Assembly: GCA_030041985.1 (NCBI GenBank)
Contig: JASIAM010000137.1
Span: 1-64,000, forward strand
Direction of reading: 5' to 3'
DNA length: 64,000 bases
Source: Bryobacteraceae bacterium
GTDB taxonomy: Bacteria; Acidobacteriota; Terriglobia; Bryobacterales; Bryobacteraceae
The translations under genes were made by a program, and so were the position numbers. The notes below the pieces were generated by a model. It searched no databases. It was not told the origin of the DNA and was given only the letters and a program-made list of their open reading frames with translations. Positions 43,947-51,666 of this stretch are shown here, piece after piece; within the stretch, counting starts at the first letter, position 1; each line of letters begins with the position of its first letter.

Positions 43947-44589
43947 CCGGTAGAAACCGCGCCGTCTTGATGTAATCCAGCTTGGGGAAGCGCTGCACTA
44001 AGTACTCGTTGGCTTCTTCTTCTACCCGGCCCGGATCAATGTCCTTTCCGACTGGCCGCATCTCGCCATAGCCGGAATAAAAACGATCGACAGCATCCAT
44101 GCCTTCGACCACTCTGGCAAACGGCACGAAGCCTTGCTGGTCCAACGTACGGTTGTCCGCCAAGTTGATAAAGATCTCAGTGGCCCGCGTGTTCTTGCCG
44201 GATTGCGCAAAGGCCAGGGTTCCGCGCAGGTTTTGCTGCTGCGGAGGATCGTCCAGAATGAACCGCTGGCGCCACACCTCGTGCACGTTGAAATCGCGAT
44301 GCACACCGAACTGCACGATGAACCCCGGCACCACGCGAAAGAAGCGGCCCTGATCGAAGTAGCGGTTACGCACCAACTCATGGAAGCGGTCCACCCCGCG
44401 CGGCGCCCAGGAGCGAATGGCTTCCACGATGACGTCGCCTTGCGAAGTGTCGAACCGCACGCGAAAAACGTCCGGCACAACGATCTTCGGCGCAGACTTC
44501 CGGCAAGAGGGCAGCAGAAAAGCAGCCGCCAAAATGACGACAAGGGTTCCGCGGGAATGAGCCACATGCCAGGATAACAGGCGCCACAC
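43930..44589 (-). CDS. Cyclophilin-type peptidyl-prolyl isomerase, predicted lipoprotein
   Basis: 219 residues from a GTG at 44589; a second GTG at 44565 would also give a complete signal. Lipobox L-L-P-S-C lies near residue 29. The cyclophilin core has F-D-T-S-Q-G-D-V-I-V-E-A, F-F-R-V-V-P-G-F-I-V-Q-F-G and G-T-L-A-F-A-Q. Residues matching the catalytic Arg (F-F-R) and Gln (V-Q-F-G) are present. It probably assists folding in the periplasm. Only 23 bases separate it from the divergent selD start. Confidence 0.92.
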   Translation of the reverse strand: MWRLLSWHVAHSRGTLVVILAAAFLLPSCRKSAPKIVVPDVFRVRFDTSQGDVIVEAIRSWAPRGVDRFHELVRNRYFDQGRFFRVVPGFIVQFGVHRDFNVHEVWRQRFILDDPPQQQNLRGTLAFAQSGKNTRATEIFINLADNRTLDQQGFVPFARVVEGMDAVDRFYSGYGEMRPVGKDIDPGRVEEEANEYLVQRFPKLDYIKTARFLPVSASK

Positions 44590-44612
44590 GCCCTCGCTAT
44601 CATAGTGGTGGC

Positions 44613-45659
44613 ATGAGCGAGACTACGCAACTTCGCAAACTGACGGCTCACGTAAAAGCGGCGGGTTGAGCGTCTAAACTCAGTCCAAAGGTGTTGGACA
44701 AAGTTCTGGCGTCCCTGCCCCGCTGGGCCAACGAAAACGTGCTGGTTGGGTTTGACACTGCCGACGATGCCGGCGTGTACAAGCTGACGCCGGAGCTCGC
44801 CCTTGTGCAGACCGTAGATTTTTTCACGCCTATCGTGGACGATCCTTACACTTTCGGCGCCATCGCCGCGGCCAATTCGCTCAGCGATGTGTACGCCATG
44901 GGCGGGCAGCCACTCTCGGCGCTTGCTATCTTGGCTTATCCGGCCAAAGGCGATCTGGACGATCTCCAGCAGATTCTCAAAGGCGGCTCGGAAAAAATGC
45001 GCGAGGCCGGCTGCTCCGTGCTTGGCGGACACAGCGTGGCCGATGACGAAATCAAGTTCGGATATGCCGTAACCGGGCGCGTGCATCCCGCTCGTTTCAA
45101 AACTAACGCTGCCGCGCAGCCGGGGGACGCCATTGTATTCACTAAGCCCATCGGCACGGGCGTCATCAGCACCGCGCTGAAGCGGGGCATCGCGGGCGAT
45201 GCTGATGTTGCAGAGGCAACTCGCTCCATGCTCACGCTCAATCGCCTCGCCGCGGAGCAGATGCTGCGCTTTGAAGTCCACGGCTGCACCGATGTCACTG
45301 GATTCGGTCTGATCGGCCATGCACGGGAAATGGCCCTGGCGAGCAACGTCACTATCGAAATCGCGGCCGATCAGGTTCGCCTGCTCCCCGGAGCGCTGGA
45401 GTACGCGGCGCAGGGCGCCTTACCCGGAGGACTTAAAAACAATCGCGATTTCGCCTCGTGCGATGTGGAAGCGGCGTCTCCGCTATCCGGCCCGATGGAA
45501 GATCTGCTATACGATCCGCAAACCTCCGGCGGATTACTGATCACTCTTCCCGAAGCCGATGCCGCCGCACTCACGCAATCGTTCGAAGCGGCATACCGGA
45601 TGGGCCGCGTTGTCCCGCGCGGCGCCAAACCCATCCGTCTCATCAGCACTGCCGGATGA
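44613..45659 (+). CDS. selD: Selenide, water dikinase containing selenocysteine at the active site
   Basis: Makes selenophosphate from selenide and ATP. The ATG at 44613 opens a frame whose codon 19 is TGA (44667-44669). On both sides the protein is typical SelD: K-A-A-G-(U)-A-S-K-L-S-P-K-V-L. E. coli SelD has G-A-G-C-G-C-K-I-S-P there, so TGA stands where catalytic Cys17 is, and Ser replaces the second Cys. Reading resumes without shift through G-F-D-T-A-D-D-A-G-V-Y, L-A-I-L-A-Y-P and the C-terminal A-I-M lobe. Starting at the GTG at 44691 instead would delete the catalytic segment. Total length is about 348 residues including Sec, matching the family. A SECIS-like hairpin follows the TGA. 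DUF72 overlaps its stop by 4 bp. Confidence 0.93.
44667..44669 (+). other. selD: UGA codon read as selenocysteine
   Basis: In-frame TGA between conserved SelD sequence on both sides, at the position of the catalytic Cys/Sec of the family. Known selD genes use either Cys or Sec here, which makes recoding the simplest reading. Confidence 0.9.
44677..44705 (+). promoter_or_regulatory. Bacterial SECIS-like hairpin in selD
   Basis: Six perfect pairs GTCCAA (44683-44688) and TTGGAC (44694-44699) close a five-base loop AGGTG. A 2-by-2 internal loop and a lower stem AACT/AGTT (44677-44680, 44702-44705) extend it. The apical loop begins about 20 bases after the TGA and has G in its second position, which fits the bacterial SECIS rules (loop 16-37 bases after UGA, G within the first two loop bases). 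Confidence 0.8.
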
Positions 45660-46393
45660 CGACGCACCGGCAGGCGGCCGTCCGCATCGGCACTTCCGGC
45701 TGGCATTATCCGCACTGGCGAGGCCCGTTTTATCCAGAGAATTTTTCAGCATCGAAGATGCTCGATTTCTACGCGCGGCAATTTGATACCGTCGAGCTGA
45801 ACAACACCTTCTATCGCCTGCCACCGGAAACAGCTCTCGACGACTGGCGTGGACGGACGCCGGCAGGCTTCCTGTTTGCCGCCAAGGGCAGCCGCTTCCT
45901 CACGCACATGAAGAAGCTGAAGGAACCCGAGCCAGGTATCGCAAAGTACTTTGAGCGAGTGGAACGGCTAGGGCCGAAGCTCGGTCCCGTCTTGTTTCAA
46001 CTGCCGCCCCATTGGGGTGTGAACAGCGAACGCCTGGAGGCCTTTCTCGCGGCGCTGCCCCGCGGCCATCGTTACGCATTCGAACTGCGCGATCCCTCCT
46101 GGCATGTGCCGGAGGTGTACCGGATTCTCCGCCGTCATCGGGCCGCCTTCTGCATTTTTGAGATTGCCGGCTTCCAATCGGGAATCGAAATTACGGCCGA
46201 TTTCACCTATGTGCGGCTGCACGGTCCCGGCGGCGCTTACCAGGGAAGCTACCCGGGCGGCAAGTTGGAGGAGTGGGCCGAGCGCATCCGCCAATGGCGG
46301 AAGGAATTGCAATCCGTCTATGTCTATTTCGATAACGACCAGGCGGCTTATGCTGTCGCGAACGCCCTGGCGCTGAAGCGGCTTATCGAATAG
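45656..46393 (+). CDS. DUF72 (YecE-like) protein
   Basis: 245 residues. ATG at 45656 overlaps the selD stop (ATGA). The TIM-barrel DUF72 start R-I-G-T-S-G-W-H-Y-P-H-W-R-G-P-F-Y-P is clear, as are V-E-L-N-N-T-F-Y-R-L-P, F-A-A-K-G-S-R-F-L-T-H and V-Y-V-Y-F-D-N-D-Q-A. Biochemical role is unknown for the family. Coupling to selD is notable but may be accidental. Confidence 0.9.
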   Translation: MTTHRQAAVRIGTSGWHYPHWRGPFYPENFSASKMLDFYARQFDTVELNNTFYRLPPETALDDWRGRTPAGFLFAAKGSRFLTHMKKLKEPEPGIAKYFERVERLGPKLGPVLFQLPPHWGVNSERLEAFLAALPRGHRYAFELRDPSWHVPEVYRILRRHRAAFCIFEIAGFQSGIEITADFTYVRLHGPGGAYQGSYPGGKLEEWAERIRQWRKELQSVYVYFDNDQAAYAVANALALKRLIE

Positions 46394-46474
46394 CGAAACA
46401 CTATTTCCTTCGCGGTACACTGATCTTCAAAATATGAGAATCCTTCGTATAGGTTCCTCCTAACTCAGCTCTCC

Positions 46475-47431
46475 ATGAGATTCTTTTTGGGGTTGGACGG
46501 AGGGCAGTCGAGCACCTCCGTGGTGATCGGCGATGAAACCGGGCGCATCATCGGCGCAGGCCGCGGAGGTCCCTGCAACCACGCAGCCGCGGAAGAAGGC
46601 CGCGAGCGCTTACGGCGGGCGGTTACCGTAAGCGTAACGGCGGCGCGCGTAGCCGCGGGACTGGATGCGGAGGTGCGGTTCGCCGCCGCATGCTGCGGCA
46701 TGAGCGGGGGTCCCGAAGATAAACGCGCCCTACTCGAAGCCATGCTGCCGGCTGATCGGCTGGAGGTGACCACTGACGCTGCCATTGCGCTGGCGGGGGC
46801 GACGCTCTCCGGACGCGGAATTATTGTCATCGCCGGCACAGGCTCGATGGCATTTGGACGAAACGAAAGCGGTTTATCGGCGCGCGCTGGAGGTTGGGGA
46901 TATGTGTTGGGCGATGAAGGCAGCGCATTCGATATCGCCCGCCAAGCCTTGCGCGCGGCTCTGCGAATGGAGGAAGGCTGGGGCGCGGCTACGAGCCTTC
47001 GCGGCAAGTTGCTCGAAGCCGCCGGCGCGGCCAGTGCCAATCAACTGATGCATCGCTTCTATGAGCCGGCCTGGCCGCGTGATCGCATCGCATCACTGGC
47101 GCCTTTGGTGGCAGCAGCGGCGGCTGCGGGCGATCCGGCCGCGCAAGAAATCCTCGCGAACGCAGGCCAGCAACTGGCGGCGTTGGCTTCGGCTGTGCGC
47201 GGGCAATTGTGGAGTCCCGAAGAGGCCGTCGAGATCGCCTATAGCGGTGGTGTTTTTCAGAGTGAGGTCATCAGCCGGCGGTTTTGCGAACTGGTAGAAC
47301 GGGAGCCGCGTTCCACCGCCGGCCCGGCCAAACGGACGCCCGCGGAGGGAGCTTTAGCCGAGGCGTATCGAAGCGCCGGCTTGCGGGCTATTTGGCAGGA
47401 AAGAACGCAGCAATCCGATCGTTCAGAGTGA
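46475..47431 (+). CDS. BadF/BcrA-type ATPase, probable N-acetylglucosamine kinase
   Basis: 318 residues with an actin-like ATPase fold: F-L-G-L-D-G-G-Q-S-S-T (phosphate 1), T-T-D-A-A-I-A-L-A-G-A, I-V-I-A-G-T-G-S-M-A-F-G (phosphate 2) and Y-S-G-G-V-F-Q-S. Length and motifs match eukaryote-like GlcNAc kinases of the BadF superfamily. With phosphoglucomutase nearby, a sugar-recycling role fits, but the sugar is inferred. Its last 44 bases overlap the opposite MBL gene. Confidence 0.85.
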   Translation: MRFFLGLDGGQSSTSVVIGDETGRIIGAGRGGPCNHAAAEEGRERLRRAVTVSVTAARVAAGLDAEVRFAAACCGMSGGPEDKRALLEAMLPADRLEVTTDAAIALAGATLSGRGIIVIAGTGSMAFGRNESGLSARAGGWGYVLGDEGSAFDIARQALRAALRMEEGWGAATSLRGKLLEAAGAASANQLMHRFYEPAWPRDRIASLAPLVAAAAAAGDPAAQEILANAGQQLAALASAVRGQLWSPEEAVEIAYSGGVFQSEVISRRFCELVEREPRSTAGPAKRTPAEGALAEAYRSAGLRAIWQERTQQSDRSE

Positions 47432-48239
47432 ACTCCATGCCCAAATCGGGGTACTCGCGCAGCACGTTTTCGCGCATCTCGGCAGCGCTTTTCGAGCGGG
47501 CCACGTTGGCATCCCAATCGGCCATATATTTCTTCATGAATTCGATGGCCGACAAATCGTGCCGGGCTCCCGGCCCCTCATGCCCGGGAATCAGAATGGC
47601 GGGTTTTAATGCGGCAATCTGGTCCAGAGTTTTCATCCAATCTTCCCTGTCCTTACCTTTCGGCACTCCGAAGTAGACGCGGTCAAATACGGTATCGCCG
47701 GCCACCACGGCCTTTAGCGATGGGATATAGATAAAGCTGTTTCCAGGCCCATCGCCGCGCACGCCACCGGTGATGGGAAAATCCTCGCCTTCGAGGGTGA
47801 GCGTGGGGGCCGCGAGCTCTTCAGGAACCACAGGATCGGGACCGGGAATGTTGTTGCCATAAGTCGCCAGCCAGAATTTCTGCCGTGCGGGCCAAGCCGT
47901 TTTCGCCGCATTGGCGGTGGCAGGGAGCGCCACAATTTTCGCCGCGGGGAACGCCTGATGGAGCACTGCCAGCCCGAACATGTGGTCGGGGTGTGGGTGC
48001 GTCACGTAAATCAAGCTGAGATTCTTTTTGGATTCGAGGATCTCGGCGGCCAGACGGTGGGCTTCGCTCAGAGTAAACTGCGGATCTATGACCAGCATGT
48101 CCCGTTGGCCGGAGATCATGGTGGAGTTGACGTCATAGCCAACCGCACCCCGGCCGGTAAACACTTTCAACTGAAGCTGCGCCTGCGCGCATGCGGCCGC
48201 GGCTAACGCCACGGCGGCCAGAACGGTTCTCGAAAGCAT
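47388..48239 (-). CDS. Exported metallo-beta-lactamase-fold hydrolase
   Basis: About 283 residues from the ATG at 48239; an in-frame start at 48278 would overlap the pgm stop and precede the signal peptide. The signal peptide ends C-A-Q-A-Q. The zinc motif is T-H-P-H-P-D-H-M-F-G-L, with later A-G-D-T-V-F-D and I-P-G-H-E-G-P. Resembles subclass B2/B3-like and general MBL hydrolases; there is no evidence that it acts on antibiotics. Confidence 0.88.
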   Translation of the reverse strand: MLSRTVLAAVALAAAACAQAQLQLKVFTGRGAVGYDVNSTMISGQRDMLVIDPQFTLSEAHRLAAEILESKKNLSLIYVTHPHPDHMFGLAVLHQAFPAAKIVALPATANAAKTAWPARQKFWLATYGNNIPGPDPVVPEELAAPTLTLEGEDFPITGGVRGDGPGNSFIYIPSLKAVVAGDTVFDRVYFGVPKGKDREDWMKTLDQIAALKPAILIPGHEGPGARHDLSAIEFMKKYMADWDANVARSKSAAEMRENVLREYPDLGMEFTLNDRIAAFFPAK

Positions 48240-48255
48240 AAAGCGAATTATATCG

Positions 48256-49905
48256 TCACTTGCCGATGATTCGGGCAATCAGCTCTTGCGCCTGATGCTG
48301 AATCTGATGCACGTGCTCTTCGCCGGCAAAACTTTCGGCATAGATTTTGTACACATCCTCGGTGCCCGAGGGCCGCGCGGCGAACCAGCCGCGGGCGGTG
48401 ATTACCTTGATACCGCCAAGCGGCGCGCCATTGGAAGGAGCTTTGGAAAGGACCGATGTCACCGGGTCGCCGGCCAGTTCACGCACCGAAACCTGTTCCG
48501 GCGTGAGGAATAGCAATTTGGCCTTCAGCTCCGGTGTGGCGGGCGCGTCGATCCGTTCGTAAACAGGCGCTCCGAACTGTTCTGTGAGTCCGGAGTAAAT
48601 CTCTCCGGGGTCTTTGCCGGTGCGGGCCAGCATCTCGGCAGCGAGTAGTCCCATAATCAACCCGTCCTTATCGGTAGACCAGACACCGCCATCGCGAGTG
48701 AGGAATGAAGCGCCGGCGCTCTCCTCTCCTCCGAATCCAAGGGAGCCATCGAGCAGCCCTTCGACGAACCATTTGAAACCCACGGGCACTTCCACCAGAG
48801 GACGTTCGAGCATCACCGCGACACGATCAATGATGCTGCTCGACACCATGGTTTTGCCAACCCCCGCGGCCTTGCCTTCACCCGCGCTCCATTTGGGCCG
48901 GTTCGCGAACAGATAAGAAATCGCCGCGGCCAGGTAGTGATTGGGGTTGAGCAGACCCAAACTGCGCGTAACGATACCATGGCGATCGTGATCGGTATCG
49001 CAGGCAAAAGCCAGATCGAATTGATCCTTGAGGGCGATCAAGCTCGCCATGGCATACGGAGAGGAACAATCCATGCGGATCTTTCCATCCCAATCGACGG
49101 TCATGAAGCGAAAGGTTGGGTCGGCCCAATCGTGCTTCACGTCGAGCGAAAGCCCGTAGCGTTCGGCGATGCGGCCCCAATAGGCGATGCCCGCGCCGCC
49201 AAGCGGATCGGCGCACAGTTTCAGGCGCGCCCCGCGGACCGCTTCCATGTCCACGATAGTGGGCAGATCGGCAACATATTCGGAGATGTAGTCGTGGCGG
49301 CGTGCGCCGCCCAACGCCGCGCGAAACGGGCAGCGGCGAACTTCGCGCAAGCCACCCGCTAGGATGGCGTTGGCGCGATCCTCGATCCACTTGGTAACGT
49401 GCGTATCGGCCGGGCCTCCGCTGGGTGGATTGTATTTGAAGCCACCATCATCGGGCGGGTTATGCGACGGCGTGATCACGATGCCATCAGAAAGTCCATC
49501 GCGGCGGCTGCGGTTGTAGTTGAGAATGGCGTGTGACAGCGCCGGCGTGGGGGTATAGCCGAGATCCTGATCCACCAGCACTTCGGCGGAATTGGCCGCT
49601 AAGACCTCTAACGCGCTGGCAAATGCCGGTTCCGAAAGGGCGTGTGTGTCCTTGGCCAGAAACAACGGCCCCGGAGCACCGTTGCCGCGGCGGTACTCAC
49701 AGATCGCTTGTGTAATGGCGAGGATATGAGCCTCATTGAACGAGCAATGGAACGAGGAGCCGCGATGGCCGGATGTGCCGAAGCTCACCCGTTGCGAGGC
49801 GGCCGAGACGTCGGGTTTCTCAGCGTAATAAGCCGTGATCAGCCGGGGTACGTCCACCAGCATGGAAAGCGGCGCGGGTTTCCCCGCGAGCGGATGAGGT
49901 GCCAT
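48256..49905 (-). CDS. pgm: Phosphoglucomutase, alpha-D-glucose-phosphate specific
   Basis: About 549 residues from the ATG at 49905 (a TTG three codons earlier is less likely). F-G-T-S-G-H-R-G is at the N-terminus, the catalytic phospho-Ser lies in [11 protein letters not shown], the metal loop is D-T-D-H-D-R-H-G and the sugar loop G-G-E-E-S-A-G-A. Interconverts glucose-1-phosphate and glucose-6-phosphate for glycogen, trehalose and nucleotide-sugar metabolism. It is the last-entered gene of the minus-strand pair with the MBL protein 16 bases downstream. Confidence 0.96.
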   Translation of the reverse strand: MAPHPLAGKPAPLSMLVDVPRLITAYYAEKPDVSAASQRVSFGTSGHRGSSFHCSFNEAHILAITQAICEYRRGNGAPGPLFLAKDTHALSEPAFASALEVLAANSAEVLVDQDLGYTPTPALSHAILNYNRSRRDGLSDGIVITPSHNPPDDGGFKYNPPSGGPADTHVTKWIEDRANAILAGGLREVRRCPFRAALGGARRHDYISEYVADLPTIVDMEAVRGARLKLCADPLGGAGIAYWGRIAERYGLSLDVKHDWADPTFRFMTVDWDGKIRMDCSSPYAMASLIALKDQFDLAFACDTDHDRHGIVTRSLGLLNPNHYLAAAISYLFANRPKWSAGEGKAAGVGKTMVSSSIIDRVAVMLERPLVEVPVGFKWFVEGLLDGSLGFGGEESAGASFLTRDGGVWSTDKDGLIMGLLAAEMLARTGKDPGEIYSGLTEQFGAPVYERIDAPATPELKAKLLFLTPEQVSVRELAGDPVTSVLSKAPSNGAPLGGIKVITARGWFAARPSGTEDVYKIYAESFAGEEHVHQIQHQAQELIARIIGK

Positions 49906-49930
49906 GGATACCAAGGTACTACGAGATATA

Positions 49931-50248
49931 ATGGCGCCAACACCACACTATCAAGGCAAGCCGATTCTCTATTGCGTGGGAAACTTCGCAATGGATTGGA
50001 TCAGGATGCGGCCGAACAAGGAAGGACTCGCGATCCGGGTGGTAGTTGAAGGCAAAAAGGTATCGCGCGTCTCGTTTGTACCGCTGACTCGGGATGATGA
50101 CAACAAAGTAGTCATGTTAGACCCCAATGCCAAAGATGGCGCAGCCTTAGTGCAAAAAGTCAGAGATCTCTCCATCGGCGTCCCGCTGGCAGTCGATGGC
50201 CGCGAGGTCGTACTCATTGACCACACGAAGCCGCCGGCGGGCAATTAG
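49931..50248 (+). pseudogene. Remnant of the C-terminal part of a CapA-type (poly-gamma-glutamate synthesis) protein
   Basis: About 105 residues. Y-Q-G-K-P-I-L-Y-C-V-G-N-F-A-M-D-W matches the last metallophosphatase segment of CapA proteins, and the following beta strands (G-L-A-I-R-V-V-V-E-G, S-F-V-P-L) match the end. The metal-binding N-terminal two thirds is absent, and the frame begins inside the divergent pgm start. Translation from 49931 or 49904 is possible but the domain cannot be complete. Confidence 0.6.
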
Positions 50249-50367
50249 CCCCAAGCAACCTTGCAGTTGCCGACGGCGTCGGCGCTGCGATTCCGGCAAC
50301 CGCTCAGCCGCCTCGCTCGCTGCAGCCGTCGCGGGCTGGCAGTGGGGGGATGTAGAGTGAAGGCCCT

Positions 50368-50538
50368 CTATCGAATATGACCTTTCGAAAAATCCTTATT
50401 GTTCTCTTCGCAGGAGTACTCCATGATGTCCCAGTCCGGACGCAGCGTGAAGACGCGAGTATTCTTCCAGGGTGCCGTGTAGGTTTTCGGATCGTTGATA
50501 AGGATTTCGTATAGGATATGAGTCGCGTCCGTCCGCTG
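50368..50538 (-). pseudogene. C-terminal fragment of a GHWEGD-family protein
   Basis: About 56 codons on the minus strand after an in-frame stop: L-I-N-D-P-K-T-Y-T-A-P-W-K, then D-I-M-E-Y-S-C-E-E-N-N-K-D and a TAG at 50368-50370. This is the end of the family (compare E-D-P-K-V-F-T-R-P-W and Y-E-C-Y in copy 1). There is no start or signature motif. It lies directly behind the complete copy at 50573, so it may be left from a tandem duplication. The remaining bases between 50249 and 50572 show no gene. Confidence 0.6.
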
Positions 50539-50572
50539 CTAGCACCCACCCGTTCGGAGCCGATTTCCATTG

Positions 50573-51613
50573 TCAGTGAGTGCGGTCGTAGCGGGCATCA
50601 CCCTCCGCGGCGCTAAGAGTAAAGTGAGTTACCCGGCCACTCGAATCCAGGTAGAACTGTATCGTCCCGGCGGTCGAGTCGAATCTGGTCTCGGTCTGCG
50701 GAATCAGTGGAAAATCCTTCATGTACAGTTCTCCGTCCTTCACGCTTATGATTTGATCCGGACCAAAAAAGTCCCTGGAGGAAATGACTCCATCGCGAAA
50801 CTTATATTCGCCCGCGTATCTGGCCAGCATGGCTGTGCTGGGATGGGTGGCAGCTTTCGCCGTCCCCACCAGATGCTCGGTGTCGCGCTCGTCTTCGGCG
50901 CAAACGTACTCCAACATGTCCGTATCCGCCGCGTAGTTAACCCCCACGGAGATGGTCAACGGTCGGATCAACGTCTCGGGATCGTCGTAGGTGACCTGAA
51001 CCTGCATGTGTCCGAAGTCGGCGCGGCGGAACTTCTCGGTCACGCGCAGACTCTCCGAATGGGGATGCCCCACCATATCGAGCCAGCTTTTGTCGTTGAA
51101 CCCGGCTGTTTCCACGACCAGCGTGTCGCCTTCCCAATGCCCGACTGAGTAGCCCATCCAGGTTGGATTCGGATCTTCAGGCAGTTTGCGGCCGTCCGTA
51201 TAGATTTGCCTGAAATCACCGAGTTCGTAGAGCAGCGCGATCACGTTGGGCGACTGGACGATTCGGTAGAACCGTGTGGACCCCGCGGCGAAAATCGCTT
51301 GCGGACCCGCCGGCAGGCAGTGTGTCACCGGATTGTCGTGCCTTAAATTTACCGCCCGCTGAAGGAATAGCGCTGCCGCCGCCGGCCGGAAAATTCCTTC
51401 ATCCTTGATATCTTGGATCACGTCAAAACGATACGGAGTTAGCTCGGGCTGCCACAAACCAGACAGATCCGGTTTTCCGTCCGGCATCCGAGGGACGGGC
51501 GCCGTCAGGTTCGGTTTCCCATCGGATGTGCGCGGAATTCCGGGAGTCGGCAGATTCAGCCACTGGCCAAAGGCCGACGCACTAAAGACCAAGGCTAGGC
51601 TTAAGGTACGCAT
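50573..51613 (-). CDS. Secreted GHWEGD-family protein (copy 5) with C-terminal extra domain
   Basis: 346 residues, signal peptide ending S-A-F-G-Q. The PDLSG-L-W element, C-L-P-A-G-P and W-M-G-Y-S-V-G-H-W-E-G-D-T-L are present, but the usual D-S-R of the signature is Y-S-V. After the C-terminal E-Y-V-C-A-E-D-E-R-D the protein continues for about 90 residues (L-A-R-Y-A-G-E-Y-K-F, D-G-E-L-Y-M-K), resembling DUF3471-type beta domains attached to serine hydrolases. Copies 1-4 lack this part. It is on the same strand as the DUF1552/DUF1592 pair upstream, with a 53-base gap. Confidence 0.82.
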   Translation of the reverse strand: MRTLSLALVFSASAFGQWLNLPTPGIPRTSDGKPNLTAPVPRMPDGKPDLSGLWQPELTPYRFDVIQDIKDEGIFRPAAAALFLQRAVNLRHDNPVTHCLPAGPQAIFAAGSTRFYRIVQSPNVIALLYELGDFRQIYTDGRKLPEDPNPTWMGYSVGHWEGDTLVVETAGFNDKSWLDMVGHPHSESLRVTEKFRRADFGHMQVQVTYDDPETLIRPLTISVGVNYAADTDMLEYVCAEDERDTEHLVGTAKAATHPSTAMLARYAGEYKFRDGVISSRDFFGPDQIISVKDGELYMKDFPLIPQTETRFDSTAGTIQFYLDSSGRVTHFTLSAAEGDARYDRTH

Positions 51614-51666
51614 CGGCTAAATGATAAACCCACGCGCACACGGAAGCTAGCGGCGCCGCGCGTTAA

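Noticed and set aside
44022-45320. A 432-codon minus-strand frame across selD and the cyclophilin gene
   Set aside because: It is antisense to SelD and frame-shifted relative to the cyclophilin; no domain is visible.
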